Shown here in pieces: positions 1 through 4,602 of a stretch of DNA of 5,670 bases. The position numbers and the translations under genes were made by a program. Location of the stretch: positions 1 to 5,670 of the forward strand of contig JACPDV010000162.1 in NCBI GenBank assembly GCA_016183835.1. The letters run 5' to 3'. Every line of letters begins with the position of its first letter. Position 1 is the stretch's first letter. This DNA is from Armatimonadota bacterium (GTDB lineage: Bacteria; Armatimonadota; UBA10988). The notes beneath the pieces are model-generated. The model searched no databases. It saw only the letters and a program-made list of their open reading frames with translations, and was not told the DNA's origin.

Positions 1-2
1 CG

Positions 3-395
3 CCGCGGCACACGGGGAACGCGGCGTTCATGGTCGGCGTGATGCTGGCCGGACTGCGGCGCTGGCACCAGCTCACGGGCGACCGGCGCGTGGCGGAGTG
101 CCTCGTCCGCGGCGCGGAGTACGTGGTGGACTGTCACTGGGTGCCCGAACTGCGGGTCTTCCGCTACACCAACTGCCCGCACATCTGGGCCGCCGTGGAG
201 ATGAACCCGCAGATGCTGGAGGGCTTGGCCTATGCCTGGCGGCTGTCGCGCTCCACGCGGCTGGGCGAGGTGCTGCGGACGGCGTTCGAGCGGTGCTTCC
301 AGGGCCAGCCCGAGGATCGCTGGCTGACCGTGCGGGTGCCGGGCTACCCGGAAACGGTGTTCGACGTGACGGACGAGGGCGTGGGCAACCCTTGA
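3..395 (+). CDS. C-terminal fragment of a probable alpha/alpha-toroid (six-hairpin glycosidase-like) protein
   Basis: The reading frame is open from the left edge (first full codon at base 3) to TGA at 393-395, so only the last 130 residues are visible. The sequence is rich in amphipathic helices and repeats a helix-loop-helix pattern: HTGNAAFMVGVMLAGLRRW, then VAECLVRGAEYVVD, then HIWAAVEMNPQMLEGLAYAWRLS, then LGEVLRTAFE. Alternating helices with aromatic and His/Asn-rich loops (HTGN, YTNCPH) are typical of the closing hairpins of (alpha/alpha)6 barrels in glycoside hydrolases and uronic-acid-processing enzymes. This is fold-level recognition only; no catalytic residue can be assigned, and the family and substrate are unknown. 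The ATG at base 30 is internal to the frame and probably not the true start, because the preceding residues continue the helical pattern. A promoter for a downstream RNA overlaps the stop codon. Confidence 0.72.
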   Translation, partial: PRHTGNAAFMVGVMLAGLRRWHQLTGDRRVAECLVRGAEYVVDCHWVPELRVFRYTNCPHIWAAVEMNPQMLEGLAYAWRLSRSTRLGEVLRTAFERCFQGQPEDRWLTVRVPGYPETVFDVTDEGVGNP

Positions 396-421
396 CAGCC
401 CAATCCCGGCGGCGCTATAGT
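392..421 (+). promoter_or_regulatory. Strong sigma70-type promoter for the downstream small RNA
   Basis: A perfect -35 hexamer TTGACA (392-397) is followed by 18 bp and the -10 hexamer TATAGT (416-421), which matches TATAAT at five of six positions. The -35 box overlaps the TGA stop of the preceding gene. It stands out in an otherwise GC-rich sequence. Transcription would start near 427-430. No protein gene of normal size lies downstream on this strand before the terminator at 611-645, so the promoter appears dedicated to the structured RNA. The match is direct; promoter activity is inferred. Confidence 0.7.
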
Positions 422-440
422 GACGGCAACGCTCGGAAAG

Positions 441-526
441 GAGGTGACCAGAACAATGGTTTGTGCTGAACGTAATGAGCGAGGTGACCGTACGACCTAG
501 CGCCTCTTTCGGCGTAATGAGGTGAC
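441..526. repeat. Three direct copies of GAGGTGAC, about 40 nt apart, plus a repeated CGTAATGAG
   Basis: GAGGTGAC occurs exactly at 441-448, 481-488 and 519-526, spaced 40 and 38 nt apart. The 9-mer CGTAATGAG occurs at 471-479 and 513-521, just before or overlapping copies two and three. All lie inside the putative small RNA. The repeated core resembles the Shine-Dalgarno consensus (complement of the 16S 3' end). Copy two forms the 5' strand of helix P1, and copy one could pair with the same 3' partner (GGTCACC, 602-608). The repeats may come from duplication within the RNA or be functional binding sites. Confidence 0.6.
456..500 (+). CDS. Possible 14-codon small ORF inside the structured RNA
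   Basis: An ATG at 456 opens a 14-codon frame (MVCAERNERGDRTT) ending at TAG 498-500. Upstream, 438-447 reads AAGGAGGTGA, ten contiguous bases complementary to the usual 16S 3' tail, with the GGAGG core 11 nt from the ATG. That is a far stronger Shine-Dalgarno than most other starts in this window have. The last six codons (483-500) coincide exactly with the 5' strands of helices P1 and P2, so a translating ribosome would have to open them. The peptide is hydrophilic and charged, with one Cys and no membrane segment; I recognise no family. The SD-like run may instead be a structural or ribosome-binding element of the RNA, since two more GAGGTGAC copies follow without a useful ORF. Confidence 0.3.
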   Translation: MVCAERNERGDRTT

Positions 527-610
527 GGGGCGTCGGCCCGTATCCCCCCGCAGGCGGCAACGCCGGCGGTTCCGATGCGGGAGCTGGGTCGAAAACCCTA
601 CGGTCACCGG

Positions 611-645
611 CGGGGCTCCGGCACGGGCCGGAGCCCCGTTCCTTT
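611..645 (+). terminator. Rho-independent terminator of the small RNA
   Basis: A perfect 12-bp GC stem (CGGGGCTCCGGC at 611-622 paired with GCCGGAGCCCCG at 627-638) with a 4-nt loop ACGG is followed by TTCCTTT (639-645). The U-tract is interrupted by two C residues but sits immediately after the stem. The hairpin lies between the RNA and the convergent operon, whose last stop codon is at 651-649. In the other direction no T-run follows the stem directly, so it reads best as a plus-strand terminator, although the hairpin could also protect the 3' end of the convergent mRNA. Confidence 0.75.
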
Positions 646-648
646 GGG

Positions 649-1419
649 TCAGCCCTCCGCGGGCCGCTCGGGCTCCGGGAAGACCATCAGCGGCTCGGGC
701 ACGGCCTCGGCCGGGTCACGGAAGCCCAGCCGGAAGGCGCCGAAGGCGGCGGGCACAACAAAGGCGGCCCCGATCCATCCCGGTGGCGGGCCGACCAGCA
801 GGACGAGCACGATCGACCCCGCGGCGAGGTGCGCCGCCCGCGAACCGGCCCGCCCGGCCAGCGAGTACAGCCGCTGCCCCACGGCCTCGCACAGGCAGGT
901 AGCCCCCACCGCGGCCAGCGTGGAGCAGGCCAGCAGGACGAGTGCGGCGAGGCCCTTCGCGGGCCCCGGACCGCCCGTCAGAACACAGAACGCCACAAAG
1001 GCCACGATGCTCGGCGGGATGCCCCACATCCAGCACAGCCAGGGACGACGGCACAGCCACTCGCGGCCGCGCTCCGTGAAGCCCGGGAAGACCGCCCCGC
1101 AGCCCAGGCTGAAGCCCACCCGCACCGCGATGAACGCCAGCGCCAGGAGCACGATGCCGAACAGGCTCAGCGCCGCCGCGGCGAACTGCCGGAGCTGGCC
1201 GGGCTCGCCGCCGTTGCCCTGGGCCGCGGCGCGCTCGCGGGCCCGCTCCCGCTCCGCCCGCCGTGCGGTCTCGTGCGCCGGCCGCTCGCCGTCGCCCGCA
1301 GGCTGTTCGTCGGCGGCCTTGGCCTCCGGCTTGTCCGCCGCCTGATCGCCCTGCGCCCACACGGGCCCGGCCGCGCCGGCCACGAGCGCCAACAGCGCCA
1401 ATCCGAGCAGCTTGCGCAT
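649..1419 (-). CDS. Exported, Cys-rich multi-spanning membrane protein, third gene of the ECF sigma operon
   Basis: A 256-residue protein of no family I recognise. Residues 1-22 form a clear signal peptide (MRKLLGLALLALVAGAAGPVWA, likely cut before Q23). Residues 23-75 are a charged, Ala/Glu/Arg-rich linker that may form a coiled coil (TARRAERERARERAAA). Hydrophobic segments follow at about 79-99, 133-148, 156-172 and 195-229, the last perhaps two helices broken by PPPG. A Pro/Glu-rich tail ends the protein. Seven cysteines (107, 123, 129, 145, 165, 175, 177) all fall in or beside the membrane part. The frame is open further upstream to 1734, but the start at 1419 is chosen because it gives the signal peptide, has AAGGAGG 6 nt upstream, and overlaps the anti-sigma stop by one base (TGATG). 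Position suggests a membrane accessory or target of the sigma/anti-sigma switch; this is inference. Confidence 0.82.
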   Translation of the reverse strand: MRKLLGLALLALVAGAAGPVWAQGDQAADKPEAKAADEQPAGDGERPAHETARRAERERARERAAAQGNGGEPGQLRQFAAAALSLFGIVLLALAFIAVRVGFSLGCGAVFPGFTERGREWLCRRPWLCWMWGIPPSIVAFVAFCVLTGGPGPAKGLAALVLLACSTLAAVGATCLCEAVGQRLYSLAGRAGSRAAHLAAGSIVLVLLVGPPPGWIGAAFVVPAAFGAFRLGFRDPAEAVPEPLMVFPEPERPAEG

Positions 1420-2024
1420 CACCGTCCTCCTTGCCGCAGCGGCCGCAGCCCCCGGGCGCCGCGGGCCATCGCCTCGGCCACCGCCGCGCAGAACACCGCC
1501 ACCGAAGCCAACGCCACGCCCGACACCGGCAGGGCCGGCGTGTCCCAGCTCCACAGCACTGACCACCCACCCCGCACCGCGCCGGACAGCCCGAGCCACA
1601 GCTCGCGCCCGGCCCCGGGCAGCCCGCGGAGCGTGTCCACGAGCGCTTGCCACCAGCCGCCCGCCAGCCCGTCGCGGAGCGCGGGCAGCCAGCCCGCCGC
1701 GGTGGGCAGGTGGAGCAGCGGGGCATACCAGCACAGCGCGCCCGCCAGGCCCACCGCCAGCGCCGCGGCCAGCCCCGCCGCCAGCCGGCGCTCGCGCCGC
1801 AGCGCAGCCGGCACGGCCTCACGCCGCGCCGCGATGCCCGCCCACACCGCCGCGCGCAGGTCCGGCGCCGACTGCGGCCGGTCGCCCTCCAGCACCGCCA
1901 GCGCGTGCCGCAGCAGGCCGGCTTCGCGCCGGCAGGCGGGGCAGGCGTGCAGGTGCCGCTCGATCTCCAGCCGCGGCGACTCGAGCTGCTCCGGCAGTTG
2001 CTCCAGACATTCCCGGCAGGTCAC
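1419..2024 (-). CDS. Zinc-finger (ZAS-type) membrane anti-sigma factor
   Basis: A 201-residue protein that probably binds and holds the ECF sigma factor encoded just upstream. The N-terminus carries a putative zinc-finger anti-sigma motif: Cys3 and Cys6, then His24-x3-Cys28-x2-Cys31 (HLHACPAC), the classic Hx3CxxC signature. A helical linker leads to a membrane segment at about 81-101. Residues 102-163 are Trp/Gly-rich and probably extracytoplasmic. A second hydrophobic segment lies at about 165-186, followed by an Arg-rich end. Two membrane segments would place both ends inside the cell, unlike simple single-pass anti-sigma factors. The start is GTG at 2024, giving a 4-nt GTGA overlap with the sigma stop; GGAG lies 7 nt upstream. 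Translational coupling would keep sigma and anti-sigma amounts in step. The signal sensed is unknown. Confidence 0.88.
   Translation of the reverse strand: MTCRECLEQLPEQLESPRLEIERHLHACPACRREAGLLRHALAVLEGDRPQSAPDLRAAVWAGIAARREAVPAALRRERRLAAGLAAALAVGLAGALCWYAPLLHLPTAAGWLPALRDGLAGGWWQALVDTLRGLPGAGRELWLGLSGAVRGGWSVLWSWDTPALPVSGVALASVAVFCAAVAEAMARGARGLRPLRQGGR
1426..1432 (-). promoter_or_regulatory. Ribosome binding site fixing the start at 1419
   Basis: On the minus strand these bases read AAGGAGG, 6 nt before the ATG at 1419-1417. The site lies within the last codons of the anti-sigma gene and decides between the short, signal-peptide-bearing product and the much longer open frame that would run through the anti-sigma gene in another frame. 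Confidence 0.7.
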
Positions 2025-2620
2025 GGCTCGTCTCCATATCCGGGCGGCAGCAGGTGGCCGAGCTGCTCGCGCAGCCGATGGCGCGCGCGGTGCAAGTGCG
2101 TCTTCACCGTGCCCAGCGGCTGCCCCAGCGCGGCGGCCACCTCGTCGTAGCTGAGGCCCTCCACATGCCGCAGCAGCATCGCCGCGCGGTAGTGCGGCGG
2201 CAGCTCGAGCAACGCGGCGAAGACTGCCTCGCGCAAGGCCCGCGCCTCGGCCTGGTGCGCCGGGTCGGCCCCGGGCACGTCCGGCGGGTCGAGCGCCGGC
2301 CGGCCCTCTTCCGCCGCCTCCAGCGACCGGGTCACCGGCCGCTTGCGCTCGGCCGTGTTGAGGAACACGCGGGTCGCGAGCCGGTACAGCCAGGGGCGGA
2401 AGGGCCGATCCGGGTCGTACCCCGGCAGCTTGAGGAAGAGCCGGATGAAGACCTCCTGCGCCAGCTCGCGCGCGTCCTCGGCGTGGCCGCAGAAGCGCAG
2501 CGCGAGATGATAGACCAGCCCCTGGCAGCGCAGCATGAGGGCGTCGAACGCCGCGCGATCGCCGCGCCGCGCCCGCCCGGCCAGCTCCTCGTCTGTGTCG
2601 CAGCTCGCCAAGGCCAACAT
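2021..2620 (-). CDS. RNA polymerase ECF-type (sigma70 family) sigma factor
   Basis: A 199-residue protein of normal ECF length. Sigma region 2 spans about residues 22-94, with the hallmark stretch DARELAQEVFIRLF and FRPWLYRLATRVFLN (core binding and -10 recognition). A Pro/Glu/Ala-rich linker follows (95-125). Region 4 spans about 128-187, with ELPPHYRAAMLLRHVEGLSYDEVAAALG and the helix-turn-helix end GTVKTHLHRARHRLREQL, which reads the -35 element. The ATG at 2620 is the only sensible start: an in-frame TAG lies three codons upstream and the next Met is inside region 2. The ribosome site is weak (GGCGGG only). It is followed without a gap by its anti-sigma gene, the standard arrangement for a membrane-signal-controlled regulon. 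I could not assign the ECF group, and I see no convincing ECF promoter upstream that would show autoregulation. Confidence 0.95.
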   Translation of the reverse strand: MLALASCDTDEELAGRARRGDRAAFDALMLRCQGLVYHLALRFCGHAEDARELAQEVFIRLFLKLPGYDPDRPFRPWLYRLATRVFLNTAERKRPVTRSLEAAEEGRPALDPPDVPGADPAHQAEARALREAVFAALLELPPHYRAAMLLRHVEGLSYDEVAAALGQPLGTVKTHLHRARHRLREQLGHLLPPGYGDEP

Positions 2621-2791
2621 ACCCGCCGACTACAGGCTCGGCCGCGAGGAGGTTTCAGCCCGCCCGCGAAGCTACCTCTCGGCGCCGAATGTCCGCCTCC
2701 ACCACGGGTTCGTCACAGGAATGCAACAATGTCGCCGTTGCGTTGCCCCCGAATCGGTGACAGAATAGTCGGCAGCAGACAGCTCGATGAG
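2621..2791. promoter_or_regulatory. Divergent intergenic region between the ECF operon and the EF-hand gene
   Basis: This 171-bp gap must hold the start signals for both the sigma operon (minus) and the exported EF-hand gene (plus). For the plus strand there is only a weak candidate: TTGCCC (2743-2748) and AATAGT (2764-2769) with a short 15-bp spacer. For the minus strand no clear GGAAC-type ECF -35 or housekeeping pair was found. G+C is lower and more even than in the flanking genes, as expected for regulatory DNA. A 15-codon ORF from ATG 2721 has no spaced ribosome site and is not called. Confidence 0.35.
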
Positions 2792-3505
2792 GTGGGGTGT
2801 CCTGGCACTAGCGGCCGGCGACACCTCCTTTTTTTGTGTCTGCCCCTCTGCCTGCCGATCGCCGCCCCCGCGCATCCCATCGACGAGAACCTCAACCGCT
2901 ACGAAGTGCAGGCCTTCGTGCTCCCCGCCGGCCTGCGCCTTGACCTCCACGTGCTCCACGGCGGGCTGGTGGCGGGTGCCGCATGGACCCGGTTCGACCG
3001 TGACGGCGACGGGAGCCTGGGCCCGGCGGAGCAAGCCGCCTGGGCCGCCGAGCTGGCGGCGCCCGTGAGCGTCGCCGTGGACGGCCGCCCGGCTGAGCTG
3101 CAACCGGGGCAGGGGATCTTCCCCGACCGCGAGTTGTTCCTCACCTGCGCGCAGTTCATCGCCCTGCCGGTGGCGGTGCGGGCCGCGGTGCCCCGCGGCG
3201 GGCCGGCCACGGTGCGCGTAGCGGTGTCGCCGCGGGCGGGCACGCCGGTGCTGGCCCGCGTGCTGTTCGTGGCGCCTGCTTCCGTCGGGCTCGCGGCGCA
3301 GGAGAGTCGCGGCGGCGCGTCCTCGGCACGGGTGAGCTGGCCGGCCGCCGGTGAGCCGCCGGACCGGGCGCCCGCCGACCGGCTGCCGGTGGACGACGCT
3401 CCCACCGCCGGCGGCGGGCGCGGGCCGATCTGGCCGGCGCTGCTGCTGGTCGGGCTGACGGGTCTGCTGGGCTGGCGTGTGGCGGCGCGCCGCCAGCCTC
3501 AGTAG
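2792..3505 (+). CDS. Exported EF-hand protein with C-terminal membrane anchor (metal-permease ectodomain-like)
   Basis: About 237 residues from GTG at 2792. A signal peptide (RRHLLFLCLPLCLPIAAPA) is followed by a mature N-terminus starting HPIDENLNRYEVQ. One canonical EF-hand calcium loop, DRDGDGSLGPAE, sits at residues 69-80. A beta-rich domain follows (VSVAVDGRPAELQPGQG onward). The end is a Pro/Gly-rich spacer, GGG, a hydrophobic helix at about 213-229, and a basic tail (RVAARRQPQ). An 'HP' start with D-x-D-G-D-G and 'VDGRP' resembles the extracytoplasmic domain fused to some nickel/cobalt-type or HupE/UreJ-like permeases, but here only a single anchor follows. The start is uncertain. ATG 2729 is in frame with AGGA 8 nt upstream, but would give a long n-region using AGA and ATA codons unlike the rest of the gene. 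A 7-T run (2829-2835) lies inside the signal-peptide codons. The stop overlaps the convergent barrel gene by 7 nt. Confidence 0.78.
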   Translation: MGCPGTSGRRHLLFLCLPLCLPIAAPAHPIDENLNRYEVQAFVLPAGLRLDLHVLHGGLVAGAAWTRFDRDGDGSLGPAEQAAWAAELAAPVSVAVDGRPAELQPGQGIFPDRELFLTCAQFIALPVAVRAAVPRGGPATVRVAVSPRAGTPVLARVLFVAPASVGLAAQESRGGASSARVSWPAAGEPPDRAPADRLPVDDAPTAGGGRGPIWPALLLVGLTGLLGWRVAARRQPQ

Positions 3506-4602
3506 GATACCGGCGCCGGCGGGCGCTCGGCCTGCCCCGGCCAGAAGCGCACCCGGGCGTAGAGGCCGAAGTCGTGGGTGTTGCTGTTGCGGACGATGTT
3601 CTCGACGAAGCCCCACTCCATCTCGACGTTGCGCTGGTCGGTGTAGCGCGCGCCGAGCGATACCACGGTGGCCAACGAGCCGACGCTTTTCGGCTCGGCT
3701 GTCTCGATCGGGTGGTCGTAGAGCCCGAAGGCGGCGAGGCAGCTCCAGCGCGGCGAGACGCGGTACTCGTAGCCGAACTGGGTGTCGACCGTGTTGCGCG
3801 TGGGCACACCGGGCATGCCGCGCCAGCCGCCGATGAAGTTGTAGCCGAGCGTGCCGTAGAACCAGCTCTGCCCCGACTGCTGGGTGAAGTGGAGACCCAG
3901 GCCGGTGTCCCAGCAGCCGCTGCCCTGGATCTTGCGGACCGAGCCGGTGGGGAGCTTGACGGCGCCGGAGAGGGCCACGGCGGGCCAGCCGTGCGCGGCG
4001 GGCGTGAGCTGGCGCACTCCGCGGAGGGTCAGGTCGCCGATCCCGATGCCACCGTCGCCCTGATAGCCGAGGCGGTTGGTCCCGTGGGCGATGGCGAGCT
4101 CGCCGCTGTTGTCCGGGAAAAGCTGCCGGTTCCCGTTGTTGAGCCCGAAGCCGTGGTGCCAGAAGGAGACCACGGGATCCATCCATCCGCCGGAGTAGTA
4201 GTAGAAGGGCGCCTCCACCTCGAGCATCCACCGCCGGCCGAAGGGCTGCGAGAAGAGCACGTCCAACTTGGTGGTCTCGACGTCGGCGATGTAGTAGGTG
4301 CTGGCCGGCCGGGCGGCAGCATCGGCGAAGACCTGCCCCAGGCTGACCGGCTGCGGGTTGCCGGCGGCGTTGTTGCTGTTGATCTGCTGCGTTGCGCCCG
4401 GTCCCAGGATGTAGCCGAACGAGTTGTAGACGCCGAGCGAGATGTCGAGCCGGGCGCGGCGCGGGATGCGGGCGTCCAGCGGCGGGGTGGAGAGGAAGAT
4501 GGTCTGAAACGGAAACTCGTTGCGGAGGCGCAACGGCCCGCCCACGTCCGCCTGGTTGTCGGGCGTGAAGGCGCACAGCGCGGCAAGCAGCAGGACGTTC
4601 AT
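3499..4602 (-). CDS. DUF3187-like predicted outer-membrane beta-barrel protein (second of two paralogs)
   Basis: A 367-residue protein starting MNVLLLAALCAFT, a short signal-peptide-like segment. It then has the family-like opening GGPLRLRNEFPFQTIFLSTPPLDA (about 21-44), alternating aromatic/polar strands, YIADVETTKLDVLFSQPFG (104-122), GIGIGDLTLRG (185-195), AVKLPTG (214-220), GSGCWDTGLGL (227-237) and a C-terminal strand block MEWGFVENIVRNSNTHDFGLYARVRFW (328-354). These strands and the 'EN...T.DF' ending match my memory of DUF3187, a family with no established function, predicted to be an outer-membrane barrel. The start is set by the ATGA overlap with the upstream paralog, with GGTGGAG just before it, which suggests translational coupling. 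The long open frame upstream of 4602 is the paralog gene read in a different frame. An unusual Pro-rich tail (RPPAPVSY) follows the last strand. Confidence 0.85.
   Translation of the reverse strand: MNVLLLAALCAFTPDNQADVGGPLRLRNEFPFQTIFLSTPPLDARIPRRARLDISLGVYNSFGYILGPGATQQINSNNAAGNPQPVSLGQVFADAAARPASTYYIADVETTKLDVLFSQPFGRRWMLEVEAPFYYYSGGWMDPVVSFWHHGFGLNNGNRQLFPDNSGELAIAHGTNRLGYQGDGGIGIGDLTLRGVRQLTPAAHGWPAVALSGAVKLPTGSVRKIQGSGCWDTGLGLHFTQQSGQSWFYGTLGYNFIGGWRGMPGVPTRNTVDTQFGYEYRVSPRWSCLAAFGLYDHPIETAEPKSVGSLATVVSLGARYTDQRNVEMEWGFVENIVRNSNTHDFGLYARVRFWPGQAERPPAPVSY

Larger units (their letters stand above)
428..645 (+). ncRNA. Candidate structured small RNA of unknown family, about 220 nt
   Basis: The unit has its own promoter and terminator. 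Helices found by eye: 430-434 with 477-481 (CGCTC/GAGCG); P1 483-492 with 599-608 (10 perfect pairs); P2 493-500 with 584-591 (8 pairs, one G-U) directly continuing P1, with a 7-nt bulge AAAACCC at 592-598; P3 501-504 with 511-514 (CGCC/GGCG), stacked next to P2; P4 525-529 with 537-541 (ACGGG/CCCGT); P5 547-552 with 576-581 (CCCGCA/TGCGGG); and P6 553-556 with 561-564, capped by a GCAA (GNRA) tetraloop. Together these give a long closing stem carrying a multi-branched head, followed by the terminator hairpin. The layout does not match 6S, SRP RNA, tmRNA, RNase P or riboswitches I know. The 5' part also holds a strong ribosome-binding site and a 14-codon ORF, so the transcript could be dual-function or a small mRNA. 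The 5' end is inferred from the promoter. By-eye pairing in GC-rich DNA carries some false-positive risk, but the length and nesting of P1/P2 are hard to dismiss. Confidence 0.6.

Noticed and set aside
586..598. T-arm-like GGGTCGAAAACCC, possible tRNA
   Set aside because: It lacks the TTC of a T-loop, and no acceptor, anticodon or D-arm can be drawn around it.
428..645. 6S RNA, tmRNA, SRP RNA or RNase P
   Set aside because: There is no long rod with a central bubble closed by its ends (6S), no tRNA-like end (tmRNA), no SRP GGAAG/GCAGC core, and no RNase P conserved core. A divergent form cannot be fully excluded by eye.
2721..2768. 15-codon ORF MQQCRRCVAPESVTE upstream of the EF-hand gene
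   Set aside because: The AGGA directly abuts the ATG with no spacing, and there is no other support.
1412..2791. Long plus-strand open frame running into the EF-hand gene
   Set aside because: Its first part is antisense to the anti-sigma and sigma genes and encodes low-complexity Pro/Ala/Arg sequence typical of a GC-rich shadow frame. Only the part from about 2792 has a signal peptide and domain-like sequence.
2822..2830. SD-like CACCTCCTT read on the minus strand (AAGGAGGTG)
   Set aside because: It precedes only a shadow frame on the minus strand, and the overlap with the T-run explains the resemblance.
3510..3519. Palindrome CCGGCGCCGG at the convergent gene ends
   Set aside because: It has no loop or T-tract for a terminator, and such short GC palindromes are expected in this composition. 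It lies in coding sequence.
2672..4576. Minus-strand 634-codon open frame
   Set aside because: Arg/Pro/His-rich shadow of the DUF3187-like gene and of the antisense of the EF-hand gene; it has no recognisable domain.
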